From NCBI GenBank assembly GCA_037176845.1, contig JAYKXP010000238.1:1-51169 (forward strand): DNA of 51,169 bases. The letters are read 5' to 3'. The notes beneath the pieces are model-generated. The model was not told the DNA's origin. It ran no database searches and saw only the letters and a program-made list of their open reading frames with translations. Of this stretch, positions 1 to 11,084 are shown in pieces. The DNA is from Paramarasmius palmivorus (taxonomy: Eukaryota; Basidiomycota; Agaricomycetes; Agaricales; Marasmiaceae). Made by a program: the position numbers and the translations under genes. The stretch's first letter is position 1. Every line of letters starts with the position of its first letter.

Positions 1-993
1 GACGACGGAGATCTAGAAGTCGTTTGGAGTGACTTCTTTTTGCGAAGTGATGGAAGAGCGTTCCTAAGATTGTTAGAGGAACACTTTCGGGGTGTTACTA
101 TAGAAGACGATGCTGTTCGAAGGAGACTAAGACTTTTTGGTCCAAACGAGAAGCAGAACAAAGCACAAGGAGCTACGCACAGGGGAACCACAATCGTTAA
201 TAATACCTGGACACCCTTCCTGGGAACTCAGCTGGGACCTTTGAAGAAGCTGCTTGGGTTGGAGAACGTCATGTTGGGCATGTGGAATCAAAAACTCACA
301 ATACGTGGATCTTTAGCGGACTTTCAAACGGCACAACAGTCCTTCAAGAAAGTCGAAATGCCTCACCTTACACCCGCAATCGCATCCTGTCCAGTCTGTT
401 TTGGCCAAGTCAAGCTTCCTATACGCTTATCCTGTGGACACACGTACTGTCACGCGTGTTTGGCAAACTACCTCCTTGCTTCCAAGGATCATCGATTCTT
501 CCCTCTGTTGTGTTTGGGCGACGAAGCAAGATGTTCGTTGGGTATTCCGATATCCGTTGTGAGGGATATACTTCCCCTAGGCGAATTCGAAGCCATCGTT
601 GAAGCAGCCTTTTCAACACACGTCGATTCACATCCTAAAGAATTTCACTATTGTCCTTCCCCCGACTGCATGCAAGTCTACCGTCCTGCATCCGCGGAGA
701 CAGTCTTACAATGCCCTTCGTGTCTTACAAGGATATGCCCGGAATGTCATGTGGAGTATCACGATGGGTTTGGGTGTCCTGAGAAGGACGGTGGCGATAG
801 ACTGTTCAGGGAGTAGATGGACAAACACGGTGTGAAGAATTGTTCAGGTTTCAAGGTTCCGATAGAGAGGAATGAGGGTTGTAATCATGTCACGTGTACG
901 AGGTGCACATCTGCTGGGTGTGCTTGGAGACCTTTGCCAAGGGAGAAGGTATTTATGGACATATGCAGAGTGAGCATGGGGGCATCGGTGTGT
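1..993 (+). pseudogene. RING-IBR-RING (RBR) domain protein, 3' part, broken
   Basis: The reading frame is open from base 1, so the 5' end lies outside the window. Visible in order are a RING1 zinc finger (CPVCF, then CGHTYCHAC, about 388-460), an IBR region with Cys pairs (CPSPDC, CPSC, CPEC, H and C, about 650-775) and the start of RING2 (GCNHVTC, about 877-897). This is the architecture of RBR ubiquitin ligases. In fungi it is often the tail of a large helicase-RBR protein, which the upstream part could be. Two lesions are visible. An in-frame TAG at 814-816 sits where a Trp codon would fit. After the CTRC of RING2 the frame shifts: the expected HICWVC continues in another frame, consistent with loss of 7 bases near 906. 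That second frame then runs to a natural-looking stop at about 991-993. RBR family call is firm; calling it a pseudogene rests on the two lesions. Confidence 0.8.
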
Positions 994-2195
994 AGATCAG
1001 GATGTACTATCAGGTATTTACATAGACAGATTCAGTACTTATTTGCTTATTTGCTCAGCTTATTGTGTATGTGCCACTAACATGCGGGTGTATTGAATAA
1101 CAATAATGTACACGAGTTGACTACACATGTACATTGACGATTCCATAGCGGACGCCCACTCCAACATCCGTGCGCCATCCACGAGAGGTAACCCATACTC
1201 TACAGCTTGTCGTTTCAGTACTGAGTACTGAGTCGGGAGCCGATAGCATTGGCGTGAATTTCCCTGAGCTAAAACGTCAGAGAAAGCAAGCAAAAGTCGA
1301 GGGAGGCGTGCCTTGACATCAAGAAAAGACGCCGTATTGTGTATCGTAGTGCCTTCTGAGTTCGATCGGTATATATATATCATGGACCTCGACGACAGCT
1401 GGGAGTAGAGCGTAGTCAATCAATAAGTACGACACTGGGGTTCAAAAAATTAAACGCACAGTCTAGATGTCCTGGTGATAGGAAAGGAAGGATCCCGAGT
1501 TCAGGTTGCGTCTGTGGTCAACTTGAAGAATGTCAATGACGCGTGGATGGGCCGGAAGCGACTGCTATGTCTTGAGCCTTATAGGCGAACTGCGCACTGT
1601 TGAAGGCGATCAATTGCTGACTGGATGGTAATTCTCGGATGGACCACGTACCGTGTCTCGTCTCTTAACAAATATAAGCCCATCCATGGTTCACTTTTAC
1701 TGCGAATAGGAACTTGCAGATCCAGAGCACTAGCTCTCATGTAAATGATTTGACACCGACAGGGAAACCGCTCAAATGCCACAAAATCTCTTGTAAGTTG
1801 TGGATCCGAGGATGTGAAAGATGACCCGAATGTCTTTGCTGGTACCACAATAAGTATGGGATCGAGCAGCTCTACCAAAGTGCGAGCTTTTGAATGGTCG
1901 AGGTTGAATGTTGGGCAATTTGGGGACGTACTAGTATGCTCGCCCACCTACGCTCTGAGATATTTCTGCCATGTATTGGTGGTATATAGGAAATGGATCC
2001 TGTGTGACGCTAATTGAGCATAATTTTCTGATCATGACGAACAGCCTGCAAACTCACCGACTCAATAACAGCATCCCAACGATGATATTCCTATTCACGT
2101 CCCGCAGAAGCCAGACATTTCCTCCAATAGCGTTGATCCATATCTTGAAGAGGGTCTGATAGGGTGTGTTGACGAGTCGAGGAAGGCAGACGATA
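994..2195. other. Intergenic, no recognisable gene
   Basis: Only short frames occur on either strand, with no motif or exon chain I recognise. A short TA-rich run lies near 1370-1380. The stretch separates two decayed genes and is probably decayed sequence itself. Confidence 0.5.
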
Positions 2196-2199
2196 GTGG

Positions 2200-2530
2200 T
2201 ATGGGAATAAGGCGCGCGACGCGTCTCTGCTGCTGACGACCATGTTCCTCGACATCATCCTCTTCCTATCTCCTTGCAAGCACACTCTTCCCAATCTCCT
2301 TGATCGTCATTCAAGGAGCAAGTGAAAGGTATGTTCCATTTACTTTGCTGCTCCCAGGCAGCTTACTGATACGCTTGGTTACTTTTCCGCAGGTCCCGTC
2401 TCACTCGATCCCGACATGTACAACCTCAGATCGGACCTTCATCCATCTTACAAGCCCAAACAACAGACCCACATATGGCATCATATATGACCGTTTATCG
2501 ACCATTTTAGCCTCCAGTGTCATGTAACAA
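2200..2530 (+). repeat. Copy 1 of a dispersed promoter-like module (ACGCGT module)
   Basis: The stretch begins with a GACGCGTCTCTG block, then a CCATGTTCC-type start codon, a short frame, a candidate intron ending in a pyrimidine tract and CGCAG, and an ACTCGATCC stretch. The same order of elements recurs at 9.23, 30.70 and 34.97 kb, and more weakly at 26.37 and 31.02 kb. This copy lies directly before the CSE1 fragments and is separated from the larger repeat that flanks the 9.2 and 35.0 kb copies. It could be the 5' end of a dispersed gene family or of a mobile element. No protein family was recognised in the short frame. Confidence 0.55.
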
Positions 2531-2539
2531 ACCAGGGCT

Positions 2540-3700
2540 ATCATCCACTGACAAAAGTCGTTGTTGCCGGGGTATGTACCTTCTAGATCTTTAAATTTCA
2601 TGCTGAGGCCTGACCTGACCACCTATTATCGTCCTTCTAGGTTCTCTCTATGCTAACATGAGCTGAGAACGACAGAACTGCTTGATGTTTCTATTGGCGG
2701 CACCTGCAGGTGCAGGAGGTGCAGGAGTTGCAGGAGTAGACAACGAAGGCGTCTCAACCACCACCTTCCTCACCCCTCTCAACTGAAGAGGGTCATTGTA
2801 AAAGTCGTCTAGGCAAGCAACAGTTCCAACAGACTCGCCAACGTCTCGGATGATCCTTGGTTTCGCAATGTCTCCGCTTCCTTTCAATCGCATCCAGTCA
2901 CTACACCCAACTCTTTACTAGAACGGAGATTGTATCTACGTTGACGAAAGCCCAGTCATCATTTCCAATGTATGTACCTCCTTCTATACTGCGCCCTGAC
3001 CTACCTCAAACTCTAGTCCTCCGTCTAGGTTTCTCTCCGGCAGCATGAGCCAGAACAATCCGAGGACGACCCTCTCGAATTCACCCATCCTGACCTCTCC
3101 ACGGGAGTGCAGGGGGTGCAGGAGCATCCAACGAGTGTGTTGCCCGCAGTCAGGCATTGTCTCGTTCTGACCAACTATTCACAGAGATCAACCTCGTGAT
3201 GTCCAAGTTTACGGACCCGTTCCTTGACCTCTTCCGAAGAACCGCAACAAGTCTAGATCTACTCAAAAACGCTCTCCCTACACCCGAGAAATTCATTCGA
3301 ACTCGATGCATGATCCTGCTCGCAGAAACCTACCATGACTTCACGTGTCAAGATATCCCACCGACAGTCCCACGAGGATTTTTTCACCAGCGAATCAGGA
3401 TGGATCCCAATGCATGTTCATGGGATCCATGGCACCCGGATGAGCTCAGGAACAGCGATCCCGGTGGACCAACACCTTCTTTGCCGTCTCAGCTCAAGAG
3501 AGGTACCCTAGAAGTCGTCGAGGTAAGTCTAACGATCCCTCCACAAATTTAGAAGTGATATCTCACCATTCTTTCCAGCTGTTTGTGAAACTATACACCG
3601 AAAAGCTCCTGGAATCCAACGCCGTACCAGCGTTTCTCCAAGGCGTCCGATCACTGGTAGGTTCCAACAGACTCACCAACAAGTGCGTTGCAGATTTTTT
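2540..3700 (+). pseudogene. Scrambled CSE1/exportin-2 fragments, duplicated middle part
   Basis: Pieces of CSE1 occur out of order. Two partial copies of the exon junction that in the main copy encodes VSLREHE and EDDPLEFIRLDLS lie at about 2540-2760 and 2940-3140; the third, best one is at 4440-4620. At about 2857-2975 a frame gives CLRFLS, then HYTQLFTRTEIVSTL. Then 3157-3550 encodes RSDQLFTEINLV, TYHDFTCQDIPP and LKRGTLEVVE. It shifts frame twice between about 3365 and 3440, because the conserved FFxxESGW stretch lies in a different frame. After an intron, 3578-3690 encodes LFVKLYTEKLLES. In CSE1 these parts belong after the N-terminal part, which lies downstream here at 3.73 kb. So this is a broken, partly tandem duplicate. 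Confidence 0.75.
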
Positions 3701-6334
3701 CTCCTATATTGTCGCTCAGCCTTGCTATAGGATGTACAGCCACTTGCAGAACAGGACAAAGCAGCTCTACGATCGCGGCTTGTACCAGCAATGCTCCAAC
3801 TTTCGGGCCCTCAGATAAAGGAATACGCGCTCAAGTCGCAGAATCAGTCGCCCTGATTGCGGAGCTCGACTTTCCTTCAAAGTGGCCTGATCTCATCGAC
3901 GTATGTCATTCAAGAATTGTGAATTAAATGTCTCATTGATTTTTTATCGTTACAGCAACTCGTCGGCTCCTTACAGACATCAGAATCTAATACCATCCTC
4001 GGTGTCCTTCACACTGCACACTCCATCTTCCGTCAATGGCACGCACATGTCCGTTCTGACCAACTTTTCACAGAGATCAACCTCGTGAATTCCAAGTTCA
4101 TGAACCCATTCCTCGACCTCTTCCAAAGAACCGCGACAAGTCTACTCAAAAACACACCTCCTACACCCAAAAAATCAATTCAAACACAATGCATGATCCT
4201 TCTTGTGGAGATCTACCATGACTTCACGTCAGGATATCCCACCGGCAATCGAAGATACCCACAAAGAATTCTTTGCTGGCGAATCAGGATGGTTCCCGAT
4301 GCTCATGGCATGGGACCCGAATGACCTAAGGAATAACGACCCCGATGAACCAACACCTTCTTTACAATCCACTCAGGTCACTACACTCAGCTATTCACTA
4401 CGACAGAAACTATTTCTACCTTGGTTGAAGGCGTCGTCATTCCGGATGTACGTACCTTCTTTCATGCTGAGCCCTGACCACCTCTAATCCGCCTTCTAGG
4501 TCTCTCTCCGTCAACATGAGCTAGGGCAATTGAGGATGACCCGCTTGAATTCATCCGTCTGGACCTTTCTATTGGCGGTGCAGGTGCAGGAGGTGCGGGA
4601 GTATCTAACGAAGATGTTACCCGTCGTCAGGCAGCTGCAGACGTTGTCAAAGCCCTCGTTGGTACTGGAGGCGGTGAGGGCGAAAAGATCACCATTAGCA
4701 TCGTCGGCAACTGGATTGAGCGAGGCCTTACCGAGTACGTTCAATCTGGGAAGAGCACAGACGGCGAAGGGTGGAAGGCCAAAGATAGCGCAATCTACCT
4801 CCCCACTGCCCTTGCTTCTCAAGGCGCAACCGCTCAACACGGTGTTACGGCAACGAATGCACTCGTTGATGTCGTCAAGTCTTTCTCGGACCACGTTTAT
4901 GAGGACTTGCAAGCTCAGGGCAACGTACATCCGATATTGCAAGTGGATGCTATCCAGTTCTTGTACACATTCCGAAAGCAAGTATGTAAGAGGCCACCTA
5001 CATTAGGCTGTTAGTCATTACTGATCCCTCAAATAGCTCACCAAACAACAACTGCTTTACGTTCTTCCACTGCTAGCAAGACACCTGCAGTCAGATAACT
5101 ACGTATACACCTATATGGCAATCACCATCGAGAGAGTGTTAGCGATATTGATATGACAACCTGGTCAAAGTCAGATGCTGTATGTCCCATGCTCCTATTC
5201 ATTGACTAGCCCTCACAATACCATTTCAGATTCATTCAAACTGACATTCACGAAACCGCCAATGACCTCATCAATGCTCTACTTTCCAAAACCGAAGCTG
5301 CAGGGACCCCAGAAAAGGTTGCTGAGAACAACCGTCTGATGAAATGTATGTCCCTAAGACCCAAGTGTTCTCTTTTCTCCTCACTAACAGCTGGTACTCA
5401 TCAGGTGTAATAATGCAAGTCATTGTCACTGCACGGCAGTCTCTTTCACCAAACTACCAGGCGCTGCTCAAGCGATTCGTAAGTCTCTTGTTCTGCATCT
5501 CATCTCGTAGCTCTAACCATCTCCTTCCAGAATACATTCCATACACATTCCAGATCCTTGCACAGATGCTCTCCCTTCACAACGAGTCCACCATTCCCTC
5601 GGAATATGAGGCTCTCCTGCCATTCCTACTCACTCCCGCTGTCTGGGCTCAAAAAGGCAACATTCCCGGATTTGTCAAGCTTCTCAAAGCTTACCTCAAA
5701 CGAGGTGCCTCGCCCATGGTTAGCAGAGGACAGCTCGCTAGTGTGCTGGCCGTGGTTCAACAAAGACTTATCCCTTCACGAGTGAATGATGTTTGGGGCA
5801 TTGAGCTCTTGATGGGGGTGTCGTCTCCTATGTCAGTCTGTAGGTCATCCTTTGGTTTATTTCACTACAAGCTATTGACTCTGCGTTAGGAATGACTTGA
5901 AAGTACTAGCATCCAAGCACGGTTAGTCCACCAGATCTTCCACTTCTGACTGATGCTTATCATTTAACAGGCCCGCAGCCTTTGAATCTCTCATGATCAT
6001 CAAACTTTTCGGTCCGCCAGGAACCACGCTGAAAGAGGCGAAATCTTCATCTGGAACCGACGACGATGCATTTGTCGCAATGACGGCGATAGACGAAGAA
6101 GAGCCAAGCGCAGGCTACCAAGCAGCATATTCCAGACTTGTGGCGTCTGAATCTGTCGACATTGACCCAGTTGCATATGTCGGCGACTCGGAAAAGTTCT
6201 TGGGCGGGGAGATGGTGAGGTTCTCAAAGCAAGGGGGCGGTCGTCTTCGGGAATTGCTTTTGCAGTGTAATCCACATGTACAGGTCGCGGGTCCGGTAAT
6301 ACAGAGTTTGGCTCGGGCAGGATATGTGATATGA
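3701..6334 (+). pseudogene. CSE1: CSE1/exportin-2 (importin-alpha re-exporter), decayed main copy
   Basis: CSE1 is a karyopherin-beta that exports importin-alpha from the nucleus with RanGTP. In order: DKAALRSRLVPAML in shifted frames near 3750, ESVALIAELDFPSKWPDLID (3842-3900), TAHSIFRQWHAHVRSDQLF (about 4010-4070), YHDFT/QDIPP (about 4215), HYTQLFTTTETISTL (about 4378-4425), EDDPLEFIRLDLS, RRQAAADVVKALV, VDAIQFLYTFRKQ (to 4981), TIERVLAI, YDNLVK, TPEKVAENNRLMK, IPYTFQILAQML, VWAQKGNIPGFVKLLKAYL, and a C-terminus with AGYQAAYSRLVASES, DPVAYVGD and a stop at 6332-6334. These match CSE1 in order. Against the usual ~960 residues there are gaps: about 60 residues missing near 4375, roughly 90 between 5479 and 5530, and well over 100 between 5830 and 5965. 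A frameshift lies near 5150. There is no N-terminal start. A functional CSE1 must exist elsewhere, since the gene is essential in yeast. Confidence 0.8.
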
Positions 6335-7016
6335 GATCCATTTTGATTATCAGGATAGAAAACCGAACTAATTGTGGATGGTTCGCTGGTTTAGGTGCGA
6401 GTGAGGATGAGGAGATCCGGATGACCGGTCAGTCTGCGCCTGTTCCCACTGGATTTCCAAGTGCGGAAATCCGGATGCCCGGATATTTTAGTATTTTCTG
6501 AGCTGGAAAATGATGTCAAAACATAGCATTGTCAACAAGTACTCAGAAACATAAAACATGTAGAAGTTACTATATCTTCTAGCTCTTCTCTAGTGCTTTT
6601 GGAATAGGAAAGATATCAAATTGTGTTACTTGCAGTATGGATAGACAATATGCTTAAAATATAGAATATATCCCTCAGTAATATTTAGCAGAAATGGCTC
6701 AAATTCATGGGATTATTGACCTGTTTTATATCCACCACTATGAGGGAAATACATGATATTGTTTTTGCATATTATAGAAGTTGTCTGCTCTGCATTATAC
6801 TGTATATTTCATGAAGGAAAACATGCAAAGTACATGGAATTATGGAAATATTGTCAATGCTACAGTATGAGAGAAATATATTAAATGTTGCAGTCATACC
6901 CTATGTGTTTTCTCTGGTCTTTAATTCCATATCCTGCCTTCATATTGCATTCATTATCTGAGGTGTAGAAGAACCATTTCCCCGTAGTGATACTGATGGA
7001 TGCCTTGTCTCTAGGT
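6335..7016. other. AT-rich intergenic stretch
   Basis: No coding signal on either strand. The stretch is strikingly AT-rich between about 6480 and 6960, with no clear terminal repeats. It separates the CSE1 relic from the first copy of the dispersed repeat. Confidence 0.5.
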
Positions 7017-9527
7017 CAAGCCTACCGAGGGTTAGGAGCCTCAGGGCGATGAGCCTTCAACGTTGAAGCTCGGAAGGGACAAGGAAAACGTTGCAGGTAT
7101 CATGTATACCAGACAACTATAATGGATCCCCAGAGTCAATGCGATGATAGTGGTGTTCAGGTATGGTGTTCAGGTGGGCTCGTTCTTTGTTTTGGATATA
7201 GCCAGCCATGCTTATAGTGTAATAAAAACCCATCAAGCACCCAGTTGCTCGTTATCGAACGGAAGTATCGGCGCCGTGAAGAACACAAATGTGCGCGATA
7301 CCACCGATGTGACGGGTACATTGTTCTAGTTCATTCGTGTTCTTCTATGGGTCTCATAAAGATTTTCTTTGCAGGAACCCATTGAAAACGAATAGCCTTT
7401 CACTCTAAAACCTCAGGGCGCCGAAAATTACTTTGAAGGATCGTTGAGTGGTTGGGAATTATTGAATGTATTGGTTAGCGATGGTGTATGTACACGCGTG
7501 CACGACCGAAAGCTAGTCAATCAGAAACCAATTATCCATCATGAACCTTCCCGCCCGAGCAGATCCAAACACCAGCGCCCAGCGATAGTAGCCCATGCCT
7601 AGCAACTGTGGCTTGACCTAAGCGCGATACAGTAAGTAAGAGCCGAGCAAATAAAATTCTGGGTGGACATACCACGTCGAGGCTTTTTCTGTCTTTGAAG
7701 CGGAATCTTGAAAAGTGATTAGGCGTGGTAGTATCTGCGGAAGAGGAACAGTCAGCTCGTGTAAATAGGGGACCAAAGAAGCAACAGACTGACAAGTGAC
7801 TTGGGAGGCTTTGACTGGTTGACTAGCGGTCTCGTTCTTCAAGGATAGTCGAGTCAACTTCAAACTACCATGGTTGCCCGACTCCGACAAAAAAAACAGA
7901 CCTTGACAGAGATGGCATGTTCGCCAACGGTTGGCGAGCAGACAAGTTAAAGTAGCTAAGTAGTGCCTGCTCAACGTAAATATAGGTAATAATTAGTATT
8001 GCTCGTTTTGATGGCGCACCCTTGTCTCTGAGCATGAATGGATATGTCCTTCTCAGACATTGTAGCACCGGTTCTGCTGCTCTTGAAGACTGGCCTAGAG
8101 AAGCAACAGCGTCAGCTCCCTGTGCGAATGGGTTCTCAACAAGATGGCATACCACAAGGAGGCCTTCGTATGTTCAAGCTATAGGTTACAGCATAGACTA
8201 CACTGAACATTGAACCATTCTCCGCAGTTTGAGGTGTAATATCGAAAATCTTGACAGGACGTATCAGAAAAAGAGCAAAAACAGAGTGAGGGAGATGTAC
8301 CTTGACATCGAACAAGGCTCACATCGCATCTCGTGTTGCGATACCGGCGAAACCTGTGAGTGAGCGGTAGTTGATAAGCACGATACAGAGAATGTCGTGA
8401 AAAGGACGTACCTTTGTTGATGACGATGCTGTACTGGAAATGAAGAACACAGTAACAGGTGAACCAGTGACGGTTCTACACAGTGGATGTTGGAGATACT
8501 TTTGCGTGAAGGTATTCTGAGGGCAGGCGAAGAAAAGAAATGATGCTGGTATAGCCGATGAACACCAAGCAGGAGCTCTCACATGAGCTTGCGTACCATA
8601 TTCCATTTCAGTGCTTCATTAGACATGGTTCAGCTTGATCGTAACTGCCGTGCTCTCCGTCCTGACGCATCTTGGACCCTTTGAAGCATCATTCAGTCTG
8701 AAACGAATCGCGAACTACATAACCTACCCTGCTGGCTCGAGATCCCGAGACGTGTACACAGGGAAGGTAATAAAAGAGGTTTTTGCTGGTCGATAGTCTT
8801 CGAGGGCATCGCGCTATGAACGTGTTCTAGTTGCTGGGGCCTGTCAAAATACCAGGAATATCATTTCACGGTGCCAAAAAGATTTTTGGGCAGTGTGTAG
8901 GCACTAGATTTTGAGGTTAGTTATGTAGAGTTTGAATAGAACTTGGGAACGTACTACGTGCGACTACATTCACCTTCTGAGGCTTTCCCAACTCAAAGAT
9001 GGCGCAAAATCCACGGCATTTGGTGGTTGAAGGACTGATTCTATCTGATAGTAAGTGTAAGTACTCTCAGAATTGGACTACAAACTTACCGGCTCTATAT
9101 CGACCTCCCGACATTAAGGTTCCCATTCAGATCCCACGAAAAGCAGCCATCCCCGTCTTTTAGTCTTGTTGAGTGTTTTGAAAAATTCCTCAGAGGGGGT
9201 GTTGGTGAGTTGGAGAGTGTGATGATGGTGGTTTGGGAACAAGGTGTCGCGACGCGTCTCTGTTGCTGACTACCATGTTCTTCATCCACTCCTCTTCTTC
9301 CTGCAACTATACTCCTCCCAATCTCTTTGGCTATCATTCAAGATGAAACTGATAGGTGCATCCTGCTTATTCTAAGGCTTCCGGCCAACTCAGTTCGCTG
9401 ACACGCTCGATATCCTTTTCGCAGAGCTTCCCATTTCATTTGACCCAAACAGCCAGATATACGCCCCCACATCTAGCAAACCCAACATACATGTTCATCC
9501 TGCTCGATATATAGCTGTATTATGACT
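7017..9527. repeat. Dispersed ~2.5 kb repeat, copy A (left part)
   Basis: This segment is collinear with 32971-35265. Shared landmarks in the same order are AAGCCTACCG, CAATGCGATGATA, GTGGTGTTCAG, a GTTTTTGATGTAACC-like stretch, GATGGTGTA, GGTACGTTC, GAGCTC and CATGAGC, TGGTTTGGGAACAAGGTGTCG and CATACATGTTCAT. The copies have diverged by many substitutions and small indels, so the duplication is old. On the minus strand both contain short exon-like frames with matching residues (for example FRFKD near 7700 and 33530), separated by GT-AG-like junctions. This suggests a decayed minus-strand gene inside the repeat. No family was recognised. Confidence 0.7.
9225..9527 (+). repeat. Copy 2 of the ACGCGT module
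   Basis: It runs from TTTGGGAACAAGG through GCGACGCGTCTCTG and an ATGTTC start, to a candidate intron that ends TTTTCGCAG, then CATTTGACCC and CATACATGTTCATCC. It is closest to the copy at 34965-35290, sharing TCGCTGACACGCT and TGATATCC-like stretches. It ends where the TIR element at 9528 begins. Confidence 0.6.
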
Positions 9528-10828
9528 GTTTTTACTGGACAAAAATCGTCCTAATCAGTCAAGTGATGTCCACAGACCGGATTGGACAGGATTGGACGTC
9601 ATTCGACGTGATCTGACGCGAATGGGCTGCCTGATATACGTCCGTTCACTTTCAATGGCGTCCAATCCAATCCAGTCCATTCCACAGACAGTCTAGGACC
9701 GTCATTTGAAGGACAGTAAAGGATTGCGTGAAAGAGGCTCTTGACCACTATAAGGATGACAGGGAGCCTCTCTAGTCAGACGGAGGACGTTCCGCGGAAT
9801 GTCCATGGCACGTCGACAAGCTGTCCCCGACACATCCGAGATGCATCCAAGACATCCCCAACCATCGCAGTCACAGGCCATATATTAAATTTTAGTGAGA
9901 TAACTATACCTCATCAAAATATGCAATTTCGTGAAGGTTAATTTATGGTGCTGTTTCTACATCCCCTTCAGCTCCCAAAATCGCCCAGCATACTCTTGAT
10001 ATACAAACACTCCTACGCCAATTCTCCTTGTATTGTTTTATCCAAAAATCCAGCTGCCAGAAAGATACTAGGGTGCTGCAAGCGCCCATTCAAAAAACAC
10101 TCATTGTTCACTGCACACTGTGATATCCCCTGAGTCTTCTCTCCCGAAGATTGGAATATATACTCTAATAGTCACGGTATGCATCTAATGTCCTACATCC
10201 TCATAACTCACATTGTAGCAGCTCAGCACACCTGTTTTCATCCATCACTCCACCATTAGTTTTTTTTTTCTTTTCTTTTCTTTTTTTTTGCTATCTATAC
10301 CACTTTACTAGTATTTTGCTATTGAATCAGGTATCTTGGTGTATATCTATACCTCCAAATGTGTTAATTCATGCATTAGATTCATTCAAGTTATTGTAAG
10401 TATGTACATGAATATGCAAAAACAGAAAAAAAAAGACTAATGCCTCATAAAATATTTATCTCTCTGATCGGGACCCTGGCTACATTGCGTGACAGCCGGG
10501 CGTGCTAAGCGATGCCAGGAATATGTCGAGAATACGTTGGAAAGACGTCCGGTCGGGCCACAACACGGTCGGGCGTTGGTCCCTTGACTGTCCCCTTGGT
10601 CAAGGTAGTTTTGAAGGTATCTTGCAATCCCTTCTCTTTTTTCTTATACTGGAATGTCCTCGGACTGTCTATCGACAGGACAGGATGTGATTGGACATAA
10701 TCGGACGTCTTTCGGAATGTCCATTCACGTCCAATACCGTCCGATCTGGTCTATTCCCATCCACGGAACGTCCTGGACATGCAGGAATGTTCCCAGATGG
10801 CTTAGGACGATTTTTGTCCAGCAAAAAC
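9528..10828. mobile_element. 1.3 kb non-autonomous TIR DNA element
   Basis: Terminal inverted repeats of 27 nt, with one mismatch, lie at 9528-9554 and 10802-10828 (core CTGGACAAAAATCGTCCTAA). The segment is absent from the otherwise collinear second copy of the host repeat, where the flanks join near 35265. This proves insertion. Subterminal zones at both ends are packed with GGATTGGAC, GGACGTC and TCCAATCC motifs in both orientations. The interior has a pyrimidine tract at 10260-10290 and no transposase-like frame. The target duplication is unclear; GTATT occurs just outside both ends. Probably moved in trans by an autonomous relative. The superfamily is undetermined. Confidence 0.75.
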
Positions 10829-11084
10829 GGGCATACCGTATTCTTGGTGTTCTAGCATCCAGCGTCGTACACCATACCCGGGCTACCGTACACCGACATC
10901 CATGCCCACCCATACCGCTGGGATCCATCCTCCATACCCATGACATTCACTCAAGGCCCCGATACTATATTCAGCGTCTTTGCCGCTATCCCAAAATCTG
11001 TTATACAACGCCCCTGAGCTATCAACGCGTCTCATCAATACCCTTGGGGTTTCTTTCCATCGCAGCTTACTCCATCAGCAAAAT
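10829..11084. repeat. Dispersed repeat, copy A (middle part)
   Basis: It resumes the collinearity with 35265-35500: GGTGTTCTAGCAT, CCCATACCGCTGGGATCC, TATATTCAGCGTCTTTGC, TATACAACGCCCC and TACCCTTGGGGT are shared in order. It is bounded by the two inserted elements. Confidence 0.7.

Noticed and set aside
4511..4981. 156-codon minus-strand frame
   Set aside because: It is antisense to the CSE1 region encoding EDDPLEFIRL and downstream residues, and has no own motif.
10260..10290. Pyrimidine tract as a poly-A tail of a retroposon
   Set aside because: It is T-rich with interrupting C and lies in the middle of an element with clear TIRs. There is no retroposon body or target duplication beside it.
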